In this document: one piece after another, positions 54,331-64,000 of the stretch | How the letters are laid out: each line of letters opens with the position of its first letter | Numbering within the stretch: the stretch's first letter is position 1 | Assembly (NCBI RefSeq): GCF_037975245.1 | Contig: NC_092565.1 | Location: 15,903,499 to 15,967,498 of the forward strand | DNA: 64,000 nucleotides | Direction: 5' to 3' | Source: Apostichopus japonicus | Lineage: Eukaryota; Echinodermata; Holothuroidea; Aspidochirotida; Stichopodidae | The notes under the pieces: generated by a model | The model's database searches: none | What the model was told of the DNA's origin: nothing | The model's input: the letters and a program-made list of their open reading frames with translations, nothing else | Translations under genes and position numbers: made by a program

Positions 54331-56347
54331 TCAAACTATGGAAAGGCAAAACAAATTATAAAACAACATTATTAATGTTACTGAAAGTTTATTTGTGTCT
54401 CCTTACTTTTGAATTTTGAGTAAATGGACATTTGCAAAATTGTTAAATTAATTCCTCAAATATTTATACCAAGAATTTCTATAAGAAATGCGATACTGAA
54501 GTCAAAGTTTTGAGGACATGTTTCACATTACCCTCGTCACATGCCGAAGCTCTGATTGCTCGACGTCAACTGTGAATTATAACAGGGAATACCAAGACGT
54601 TAAGCACTTTTGCACAAGGAAACAAAATCACTTGAACAGTTTTTGCTACGGAACAAGAATTGAACAAAAGTTGACTTAATTCTAGGTCAAGTGCTATGAT
54701 TGTACTAAGGCAAATGGACCCTTTACCTGTCTCCTAAAAAAGTTGAACAAAGCCTCTTTCACAATTATCTTTATGTTACGACAAAAGCCAGCCCCTGTAG
54801 CAGTAGCTACTTTTCTTTGAACTAGATAGGAAGGTGTTAACAGATCTATGTTCACATTGTTGTTGATAAGGATGACCTATTACCAAATTTATTTTTTTAG
54901 TTTAATTATTTAATTATTGGTAATTAATTTATATTCCTAATTTAATTACCAATATATTTTACCACTTCGCACTGGCAAACCAACTGGACCATCTGTAACC
55001 ATTAACTATTAAATCCAAGTAAGGCTCTGCAAGACCATAATGAGGTAACCAACGTTACCATTAATGGTTTATTCATAAGCTCCTTCTTTGACGTCACATC
55101 CTTGTGCCAACTATTTAAACTCGAATACAAAGTGGTTATTGTGGCTTATAATAATCACAAGGAAGATTACTTTGAAAAGATTTTGAACTAACAGTTAAAG
55201 AATAGAACGAAGTGTCCATTAACAAGAAATTTCTGAAACTCTGACCCTGAATGACCATCATCATACCTGCCAATAATTATGATCACGTTTGCATAGATCC
55301 ACATGTCTGTCCGTGGACGAAGAAGCATTTCCAAAGAATCAACTAAACTGACCACTAATGACCTCGCACCTATAATTCATGAACACCTAGTTATGTCTCT
55401 TCATCACAGGTCATCTCTGTCCAAGTTTAATTGAAGTTGTAGAAGCAGGGTTTTTTTTCAATTGTGGACAGAGAGATGGGTTGAAATGAAAATTTGTCTC
55501 ATAAACAGTTACAATCACATTCCTGATGTGCATCGTCCAAGCCAGAGATATGCTTCAACTACTGCTAAGCTGTATAACTTAGCAGCCTCTCTCAATTTTC
55601 ACCTCCTCCAGGTATTTTGGCATGATTGTACCAATCCAGAAAAGGAATGAAACAATTAAAGTATTAAAATTAGGATGAAAAAGAGGATTTTAATCGTTTT
55701 CTTGCAGTCTACTATAGTTTGTACCAAATATTTTGAAAACCGTTTTTCATCAGTTCCGGTTGTAGAAAAGGAATAAATTGCATTAGCCTGTATTTTATAG
55801 CAAGTGCAGTTACAGGCTGTGCTGGCAGCCAATAAAGGATCACAGTGGTTTTACTCGGATCTTTTCCGACGAACAAGAAAATGGAGACTTACGTATACAC
55901 AGCCTGTGTTCATAAACTTTCATAATAGGCGAAGGACAAAGGTGTAAAGGTGCAGTACACGATTGTCGCTTGGAGCAAAATAAGTCAATAGTATTTATTA
56001 CTTCAAAAACCAAAGGGTATGGTATGGGTTCAAATTGTTTTTATTTATCATTTGTCATTTTACGGTACATGAAGGTAGCAGCACTGAAAGATCTCTGTCA
56101 AAGCGATTTCTCTTCAGTTTAGCCATTTTTTGTTTTGCTTTGCAAAATCCTGTCACTTCTGGCTGACACCCCAGTAAATTAATTGTTTAATTCCTAACAT
56201 ATCCAAACTGGTTCCACTTTACCAATAATCAGTGGGCTAATATAGCTAATGCATTTCCATGTAAATTAAACATTAAGCTAAACAATAACACTTTTACATC
56301 TTTTAACATCTATGAATGATTGCAAGGAGGCTGCAGTAGTGCATGCA
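54331..56347. other. Intergenic, nothing recognised
   Basis: AT-rich sequence; taatta-rich run near 54895-54960. No open frame or repeat that I could support. Confidence 0.55.
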
Positions 56348-56355
56348 GTAATATG

Positions 56356-57450
56356 CAGGCGCGGCGGAACGGAAAAATTATTGGGGGGGCTAATGTGTGG
56401 AGACTATCTAAGCGGAGCGCCACCATTGGTTGGCGCGGAGCGTACAAGAAAATTTTGGGTTTTTTCAAACCCCCAGATGGCCGGAAACGGCACTTCCCGA
56501 GTGTTTTATGCTACGAATACCTAGCCCTAAAATATGGGTCTCAAGCCTGCAATTTCTCAGATTGCACGTAAAAGTCTGTAAAAACATTGTAACTTGTATA
56601 TTCGATGGTGTTTTAAGAGAGTAGCTATTACTCGTAGTGTACTCGCAAAGACGTTTTTGAGTGTAGCAAGGGCAGTGGCGGAGCTAGGGGAATTGGTCGG
56701 GGGGGGGGGCAAGAATGGTCTGTATGGGCGCTTTCGACACTATCTAAGCGGAGCGCCACCACAGGTTGGCGCGGAGCGTACAGAAATTTTTTGAGTAAAG
56801 TTACTCCCTAGATTGCAGGAAATGACCCTTTCCGGGCCTTGCTAATTTGCAGATAAACGGAGAATAAATAGGTGTCGTCGCCATTTTGTCGGAAAATTAC
56901 ACCAACAGAATATGACAAATGTCAATAGGTATATGAGAGCGCAATAAAATAGTCAATAATCGCGAATAAGTTAAAAGTAGTGACTAGCTGAAAAGGGCGC
57001 CAGCAGTCCATTTGAGTCCGTCAGGAGGGGGGGGGGGGAATCCGCCCCTGACTGTATATATGGACGCTCCGCCACTAAGTAAGGGGATGTTGGAGAACTG
57101 GCTGAAATGAGGCAAGTCATTGGCCTAAGACGAAGTTGTGTTACGCTTACCGGTACTCACACTCACTGCTTCCACTTTTCACGGGGTGTGAAGACGCGGT
57201 TGGGGTGACAATGTGGTCTATAGCCAGGGGACGGGCCGAGGGACCAGGGTCCCCCAGCAATTACTAAAATTATTACACCTATATAGTATACGTGTGCATC
57301 GGACAGATCGACAAGTATGCATTGAAAAATGGGCAGATGCACGTTTCGGAGCCTTGGTAAATATTGGGGGGGCTTATCATGCATTTGCCCCTCAACTTTT
57401 TCATTGGGGGGGCTGAGCCCCCCCAAGCCCCCCCGGTTCCGCCGCCACTG
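56356..57450. mobile_element. hAT-type element, 1095 bp, containing a nested element
   Basis: 8-bp target duplication GTAATATG at 56348-56355 and 57451-57458. Terminal inverted repeats CAGGCGCGGCGGAACGG and CAGTGGCGGCGGAACCG (right end, reverse complement). G/C-rich sub-terminal runs (gggggggctgagccccccc). No transposase recognised. Confidence 0.85.
56673..57077. mobile_element. Nested hAT-type element, 405 bp
   Basis: CAGTGGCGGAG at the left and CTCCGCCACTA at the right, flanked by AGCAAGGG (56665-56672) and AGTAAGGG (57078-57085), one mismatch in 8. Shares actatctaagcggagcgcca and ggttggcgcggagcgtaca with the host element, so they are related families. Confidence 0.8.
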
Positions 57451-57717
57451 GTAATATGCACCCTTCGATGTTGACCTTCCCCAAAACAATAGAGTGACAA
57501 GAGAAAATGCCAAGTTCTTAATTTCATCTGCAAGAAAAGATTTGTGAAAATTGGTGTTGATTTGATACAGTAAAATAACATTGTTTTGGACATTGTATGA
57601 CAAGGAGAAAGCAATATAGGAATCACATATGATGAGGAATATTTATACTGTAGAGGGTAATCAGTAGTCATTGTAAAATGGTAAGATGTTGCTACTGAAT
57701 GAAGCATATGAACTCAC

Positions 57718-57840
57718 CTTTGGAATATCCATTTTCTTAGACACCTGCAATACTTCTGGCCATGCGGAATACACATGATCTGCATAGTGATTATCTGTCG
57801 TGCCAAAGCATCCATTTCTGATAAGAAAGCTCTCGCACAC
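57718..57840 (-). CDS. Candidate internal exon of an unidentified minus-strand gene
   Basis: On the minus strand, 41 open codons lie between an acceptor (ttttcaacaaag) and a consensus donor (gtgagtt, 57711-57717), phase 0 at both ends. The peptide starts VCESFLIRNGCFGTTDNHYA and continues DHVYSAWPEVLQVSKKMDIP. Its composition looks like a globular protein, not a repeat. I do not recognise the family and found no neighbouring exon, so this may be one exon of a gene with long introns, or a pseudogene piece. Confidence 0.42.
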
Positions 57841-58464
57841 CTTTGTTGAAAATAATCAGTCTTGCTATATCTGTAATTACTTAAACAGTTGAAACAAATT
57901 AAGACATGTAAGACTCACATATATACTACGGAGAAATAAAACTAGAAATCAGAGACTTGTCATCTACAATATAGACTGTATGATATGCTTAGAATAGTGT
58001 ACATTACATGTCCTACAGTGTCCTGATTTGGCTTTTCTGTTTTGAAATGTAGAAGATACATGCACTTTAATTTAACTGAATGTCACTATCCCAAGAAAAT
58101 TCCTCTAATATAAAGTTGAAGACTTCAGCAGTGGCCTCGATCAAGTTTTGCTTCAACATTTGGCTGAGTGTAAGTGAGCAATCTTTTGCGAAGATAAATC
58201 AGTACAAATCAACACTTTAAAAGGAGGAAGTGTGTGGAAGTAAGACAATATGGTTACTGCAATGGTTCCAGTGACCTAAATTGACCTCTACATGCATAAA
58301 ATGGTATCAATAGCCTTGCAACTAATTTTGTGTGGAACTTTTAACTTGATGGCATGATATGTAGTTTAATATAAGGCAATATGAAGCAAGTCTTTGTTGT
58401 ACCAAAACTATTTTTGTTGCTCAACTTGTATGAACTTGTATGAATCTGTAGGTACTCTCATAGC
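57841..58464. other. Nothing recognised
   Basis: If the minus-strand exon is real this is its upstream intron. Confidence 0.5.
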
Positions 58465-58682
58465 CAGGGCTCAATTTTAAGGAAATTTTAAGTTTGTAGT
58501 TCGGACAACCTTGCTGTCATATTTGGTTGTCCGAAAGATTGTTAGTAGTTGCCTTGCGTGATAGTTCGCACACATCGTGTGCATTAAAGTTACTAAAAAA
58601 GTTACTACACAGGGACTATTATGTTCTAGTTACGAACGCCCTGCGATTTTCCAACACTTGGGAGTTTTAAAATGGAGCCCTG
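58465..58682. mobile_element. hAT-like MITE, 218 bp
   Basis: CAGGGCTCAATTTTAA at the left and TTAAAATGGAGCCCTG at the right (one mismatch as inverted repeat). An interior pair gttcggacaacc / ggttgtccgaa forms a hairpin. No clear target duplication. Confidence 0.62.
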
Positions 58683-59289
58683 TGCAAGAGTTGTGCGTAA
58701 GTAATACTACAATGTCTATCGGCCAGGTCTATCGCTCTCGGAGGATTAAGTCTTGCCCTTAGTGAGTAGTCTTACTTTTAATTAGCCAGGGAAGCAAAAC
58801 CTTCAAATTGCTTCCGTCCAACATTTTGGGTTGAACAAATCCCAAGTACACACTCTCACAGCTAGGCCTATGAAAACATAACAATTGTTTGAATGAATAT
58901 CTTTCTTTTAAAATAGCCACAACTTCTTCTCGAAAGAACCAAACTTCCAATCCTTCGCACATATCATTGAATTTGTTTAAAAACAAATAAATCATAACAA
59001 ACAACCGGAAGTACTTTGTTAACAACAATTCCATTACAGAGATTTTCATAATAAAAATATTCAATGGTGGTTTCTAAATTGCTTGTGATTTGCTTGGCTA
59101 ATAGCCATTATCATTGTCTACAGGCATTCTTGCATCTATAGTTCTCAATGAACACAAAGGGTGTTGTTTAAATGCAACAATTAGGGATTTTCCGTTTTGT
59201 TCGAAGTGTTCGATCGCACGACCGTTAAATTTTAGTCCCTGATAGCTATGATCACAATAACCGCTCTATTGTCTGCACCAGTCAGCCCG

Positions 59290-60224
59290 TATGGAAAGCC
59301 GTTTTAACATTTAATAAGGAATTTCAGATATCTCGAAATAATTTCAAATATCTCAAATTAAATTACAGATATCTCCAATTTATTTCAGATATCTACAAAT
59401 AATTGCAGATATCTTAAAATCAATTTCAGATATCTCGAAACACCAGTGAATTTCAGATATCTGAAATTGAATTCGAGATATCTCGAATTCAATTGCAGAT
59501 TTCTCGAATTCAATTTCAGATATCTCGAGTTCAATTTCAGATATCTGAAATAGAATTTCAGATATCTCGAATTCAATTTCAGATATCTCGAATTCAATTT
59601 CAGATATCTGACTTAGAATTTCAGATATCTCGAATTCATTTTCAGATATCTCGAATTCAATTTCAGATATCTCGAATTCAATTACAGATATCTCGAATTC
59701 AATTACAGATATCTAAAAATTCCCGATTAAATGTTAAAATGGCTTTCCATACGTGCCATTTTAACATTTAATCGGGATTTTCTGCATATGTATTTCAGAT
59801 ATCTGGAATTCAATTGCAGATATCTCGAATTCAATTTCAGATATCTCGAATTAGATTTGCAGATATCTTGAATTCAATTTCAGATATCTCGAATTCAATT
59901 TCAGATATCTCGAATTCAATTTCAGATATCTGAAATAGAATTTCAGATATCTCGAATTCAATTTCGGATATCTCGAATTCAATTTCAGATATCTCGAATT
60001 CAATTCAGATATCTGAATTAGAATTTCAGATATCTCGAAAACTATTTTTAGATATCTCGATGTCAATTTCAGATATCTGAAATAAAATTTCAGATATCTG
60101 AAATAAAATTTCAGATATCTCGAATTCAATTTTAGATATCTGAAAAAGAATTTTAGATATCTAAAATAAGAAACAATTTAAGATATCTGAAATTCCCGAT
60201 TAAATGTTAAAATGGCTTTCCATA
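59290..60224. mobile_element. Composite inverted-repeat element filled with a GATATC array, unit 1
   Basis: Bounded by tatggaaagccgttttaaca and its inverse tgttaaaatggctttccata. The interior is about 40 copies of ttcagatatctcgaattcaa and variants. A central inverted repeat at 59722-59775 (cccgattaaatgttaaaatg / cattttaacatttaatcggg) splits it into two sub-arrays. Flanked by agcccg at 59284-59289 and 60225-60230. Confidence 0.88.
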
Positions 60225-60230
60225 AGCCCG

Positions 60231-61142
60231 AATGGAAAGCCGTTTTAACATTTAATAAGGAATTTCAGATATCTCGAAATAATTTCAGATATCTCAAATT
60301 AAATTACAGATATCTCCAATTTATTTAAGATATATACAAATAATTGCAGTATCTTAAAATCAATTTCAGATATCTCGAAATACCATGGAATTTCAGATAT
60401 CTGAAATAGAATTTTGGATATCTCGAATTCAGTTTCAGATATCTTGAATTCAATTTCAGATATCTGAAATAAAATTTCAGATATCTCGAATTCGTTTTCA
60501 GATATCTCGAATTCAATTTCAGATATCTCGAATTCAATTACAGATATCTGAAATTTCCCGATTTAATGTTAAAATGGCTTTCCATACGTGCCATTTTAAC
60601 ATTTAATCGGAAATTTACATATTCAATTGCAGATATCTCGAATTCAATTGCAGATATCTCGAATTCAATTTCAGATATCTCGAATTAGAATTGCAGATAT
60701 CTTGAATTCAATTTCAGATATCTCGAATTCAATTTCAGATATCTCGAATTCAATTTCAGATATCTGAAATAGAATTTCAGATATCTCGAATTCAATTTCG
60801 GATATCTCGAAATCAATTTCAGATATCTCGAATTGAATTTCAGATATCTGAATTAGAATTTCAGATATCTCAAAATCTATTTTAGATATCTCGAATTCAA
60901 TTTCAGATATCTCGAATTCAATTTCAGATATCTCGAATTCAATTTCAGATATCTCGATTTCAATTTCAGATATCTGAATTAGAATTTCAGATATCTCGAA
61001 ATCTATTTAAGATATCTCGAATTCAATTTCAGATATCTCGAAATCTATTTAAGATATCTCGAATTCAGTTTCAGATATCTGAAATAAGAAACAATTTGAG
61101 ATATCTAAAATTCCCGATTAAATGTTAAAATGGCTTTCCATA
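60231..61142. mobile_element. Composite inverted-repeat element filled with a GATATC array, unit 2
   Basis: The same plan and length class as unit 1, with the central inverted repeat near 60555-60609 and the right end ggctttccata. Followed by agcccg at 61143-61148. Units 1 and 2 are in direct tandem and share the middle agcccg. Confidence 0.88.
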
Positions 61143-61148
61143 AGCCCG

Positions 61149-61725
61149 ATTGACGTTAAACCTGGACTCTAATTACAATACAGATCCAGCCGCATCAGCT
61201 AGGTCACTTCTATTTCCTTGCAACCATTTCAGTCACAGAAACAGATCACATTTGACACACCTCAACTAAAGAGCATGTTCACTTGTTGCCATTTTTATAT
61301 GAAAATAGCTTATAAATTTGAAAAGCAAATCTTCTGTAGTTAATAGCATATCAGTATTTTGGTATGGAGATATTTTACTTCTACGTGTTCAGTTGCATTA
61401 CATTGAACAGTGCTTAATTACCATCCTAGGGCTAAGTAAAAATGTTGGCTCGGTTAACTGCAGTCAGCATTATTTTCATGTTGTTTGCAACGGTATTGGA
61501 AGGCTCAAGGTTGTGTTTCATATACTGACTCTGTCATGGCTGTTAGCTCCTCTTGGGAAAAATCGTATATTTCTGCCAAAACAAAATGACACATAGGCTA
61601 ACAGCAGAAAAGAGTTATTATTTCTGCACCTAACAGCAGCTGGTCACATATGTTATAAATTATTTTAAAAGTAAAACAAAATTAACTCCAAAAGTCTTTA
61701 TTTGAGTTTTGTACCATGTTTAAAG
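61149..61725. other. Nothing recognised
   Basis: Unique-looking sequence between the GATATC element and the MITE at 61726. Confidence 0.5.
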
Positions 61726-62112
61726 GGTGTGAAGACTCGCGCAAAAAGAAACGTCTAATGCCGGTAATCTGACCATGGAGCTATCTGTTTATAGCTCCAT
61801 GATCTGACCTAGTTTCGAATGAGGTGTAACAGAAGTGTTAGACACCACCATCGATCCCTGAAACACACACAGAGCTTGCTACCGTCGGTAATTAGACACT
61901 AGTGTACAGTCAGTACATACAGCTGCGGTCAATACCCACATCACAGTGTATAAACAATGAAGCGATGGACATCTCAGGTCCAGCTAAAGATAAGAAGGTA
62001 TCACGTTTCATTACTGTAGACCTGCATTTTGTAGCGACAAGAGAAAACTTCACTTGCAAGCAAAGGAAAGTTAATTTTTTAAAGATGGTGGCACGCTGTT
62101 TGGGGCGTACTT
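61726..62112. mobile_element. MITE-like element, second copy
   Basis: Begins ggtgtgaagactcgcgcaaa and ends ctgtttggggcgtac. Reverse-complement relative of 48245-48590 (gaggtgtaacagaagtgtta, gacaccaccatcgatccc, gcttgctacc). Confidence 0.72.
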
Positions 62113-62389
62113 ACCAGTTTATAAACATTCCTCGGTACAATAGGGCTGTGACATCTCCAATGAAAAACTGTAAATGTGTCCCTTTTTGAATGTTCAGAAA
62201 AAATTCAGTGCCATAAGGAGTCCCTGCTATGAGCAGTTCAGTCTATTGAGATTTACACCAATTTTATTACCTGCTGTGCCTAAAATGGAAATATAGTCTG
62301 CCTAACTTACCAGTGCTCCAAAACCTACTTCCGGGAAGTGAAATCTTAGTGTTAGAACAGCATGAGACATAATAATCCAACAACTCATA

Positions 62390-62754
62390 CAGTGGCGTAG
62401 GAAGGTACTTTTGAGTGGGGGGCTGAAGACTGATGGCCGGCCTAGGGGAGGGGTCTAAGGGGAGGGGTGTCCCCTCCCCCTTTGGAATTTTTTTGCATTT
62501 CCAGGTGGCCTCAGATGCAATTTGGTGCAATATAGCACACTTCAACACCCAATCCATTTTGTAAATAATTTTGCATTTTCACCTGGCCTTATAGATGCAA
62601 TTTGGTGCTCCAAATGAGATTTTTTTCACATTTGGAAATGAAAAAGGGGTTTTCTGACTCGCGGAGCCGGGGGGGGGGGCGAATTGATACTTCCGCCCCC
62701 CATATTTTTCACTGGGGGCTGGCGCCCCCCAGCCCCCCGGTTCCTACGCCCTTG
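62390..62754. mobile_element. hAT-type MITE, 365 bp
   Basis: Perfect 8-bp target duplication AACTCATA (62382-62389 and 62755-62762). Ends CAGTGGCGTAGGAA and, reversed, CAAGGGCGTAGGAA. An internal direct repeat gatgcaatttggtgc occurs twice. Long G/C runs near both ends. Confidence 0.87.
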
Positions 62755-63014
62755 AACTCATATTCATGTCTGTTCGATATTGTAAGGCAAGGCTGTGGCC
62801 TAGTTATGTGGTGTTTCATATTTACATTTCTTATGTGGATAAAACTTACATGTGACTGGGCTTAGACAATACCTATATCATTCCATGGACAGGGTTAGCC
62901 TAATTAACTGACACATTTCGGCCAAAACCTGTTAAAGTTTGACACACCGTAGACCTCTCCCACCCCCCCCTTTCCCCTTACCCCAAAGCACTGATTGTTG
63001 ACCAGTTTAGATTA

Positions 63015-63242
63015 AGGTATAGTTGGCTTGCGATTGTCGTTCGCAGGAAGCCGCCAGTTCGAACGTCTCGAGTCGCGACCAACAAACCAATCAGACGCGA
63101 GGATTGTAATATGTTAATTCAGTTAATTCCATAGGCGTACGAGGCGGGGGGGGGGCAGGGGGCAGACTGCCCCCCCCCAATTTCCAGAGGACAAGAAATT
63201 CGGGCAAAAGTCCTGAAAAATTCGGGCAGCCTAAGAGGAGAA

Positions 63243-63276
<34 letters not shown>

Positions 63277-63466
63277 TTTTCTCCTCTTAGGCTGCCCGAA
63301 TTTTTCAGGACTTTTGCCCGAATTTCTTGTCTTCTGGAAAAAAAATTTGGGGGGGGGCAATCTGCCCCCTGCCCCCCCCCCCGCCTCGTACGCCTATGGA
63401 CAGCAACGTTACAATTAGTTGCATTGAGACCGTCGGTATAATGCGCTATATAAATAAGTTATTTAA
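63015..63466 (+). mobile_element. tRNA-derived SINE interrupted by a foldback element
   Basis: The head tatagttggcttgcgattgt ... ccgccagttcgaacgtc resembles A and B boxes. The tail ttgagaccgtcggtataatg then cgctatataaataag matches the tail of the SINEs at 5.1 and 25.4 kb, with the foldback element 63129-63399 in between. The head is only moderately tRNA-like, so this is less certain than the other two copies. Confidence 0.55.
63129..63399. mobile_element. Near-perfect foldback MITE, 271 bp, with (TA)n centre
   Basis: The arms of about 115 bp (ccataggcgtacgaggcggg ... tcctcttag and its inverse) differ at very few positions. The centre is a run of TA dinucleotides (63247-63272) flanked by poly-A and poly-T. 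Predicted to fold into one long hairpin. Confidence 0.92.
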
Positions 63467-64000
63467 ACAAAATACGTTGTGTAAATTGAGCACGATAAAT
63501 GCAAAAATGTTTGCAGACAATGGTAAGGACTATTAGCAAAACAAATCACAGGAAATTTGGAAACGCATCATTGACTGCTTTCAGCATGAAACTTCTTTGT
63601 AACGCCGGGGAGTGTTTTTAACCTTCTACTTTCCGGTTGATTGTTATCATTTATTTGTTTTGAAACAAATTCAATATACAAAGGATTGGAAGAAATGTTG
63701 GTTCTTTTGAGAAGTTGCGTTTTTTTTTAAAGAAAGAAAGAACGATATTATTCCAAAAAGTACGAAAACATGTAATTGGAAACCTGCTCAAATACCGAAT
63801 CCTGTGTCGTTGTACTCTTGTTTACACAATTTACACGTTGACACTGAGGGTTATATCTACGATTTGTGCAAACAGATGAATATTTTTTTTTCAACTCCCT
63901 GGTTTAAAGTTGCAGGTAAAACGGCATGTCTATTAAGTGTTTATATGAATGAGGAATTGTTATAACGGAACGCCATTACTCTTTTAGAGATGTGTAACCA
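63467..64000. other. Nothing recognised to the window edge
   Basis: No element or exon that I could support. Confidence 0.5.

Noticed and set aside
59385-60537. Long open frames with NSRYLKL or QISRIQF repeats on both strands
   Set aside because: They are translations of the GATATC tandem array; both strands stay open because the unit lacks stops.
1-64000. CRISPR arrays, operons or prokaryotic systems
   Set aside because: Spliced genes, SINEs and LINEs show this is animal nuclear DNA; the tandem arrays lack the repeat/spacer pattern of CRISPR.

Overview
This is a stretch of animal nuclear DNA, AT-rich, with two interrupted genes on the + strand, introns of 240 bp to 4.5 kb, and many small mobile elements. 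Both proteins are close to their vertebrate orthologues. The repeats include tRNA-derived SINEs with a tail ending GCGCTATATAAA, CR1/L2-like LINE ends and many hAT-type miniature elements. Together these suggest an invertebrate deuterostome, most likely an echinoderm. That placement is inference; no sequence seen here is diagnostic by itself.

Gene 1 (enters from the left edge, ends 26845) is exportin-7 (XPO7/RanBP16). I could define 26 exons that join in frame to 1037 codons plus a TAG stop. About 50 N-terminal residues, probably two exons, lie left of the window. Two introns have minor-spliceosome (U12-type) signals: one GT-AG (19997-20716) and one AT-AC (21814-22423). At least two other introns carry tandem repeats built from the intron/exon boundary immediately downstream, giving rows of decoy 3' splice sites.

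The 26846-33049 interval holds the XPO7 3' UTR, of unknown length, then unassigned sequence, a foldback repeat and the upstream region of gene 2.

Gene 2 (33050-52065) is complete: PUF60 (poly(U)-binding splicing factor 60), with 12 coding exons and 562 residues. It has two RRMs and a C-terminal UHM domain. Its intron 1 contains a 1.6-kb hAT-type element with an 8-bp target duplication. Its intron 3 contains a large inverted repeat with a hammerhead-like motif. Its intron 10 begins and ends with the same 15-nt sequence across both junctions. Its stop codon lies in the first unit of a 21-bp tandem repeat. Both genes act in the nucleus (transport, splicing), but nothing here suggests they are functionally linked.

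From 52066 to 64000 the sequence is mostly repeats: a degenerate CCTGGTT array (about 54.0-54.3 kb), nested hAT elements (56.36-57.45 kb), one candidate minus-strand exon (57718-57840), a tandem dimer of an element filled with a GATATC palindromic array (59.3-61.1 kb), and hAT and foldback elements near the right edge. Introns not listed separately showed nothing beyond low-complexity tracts.
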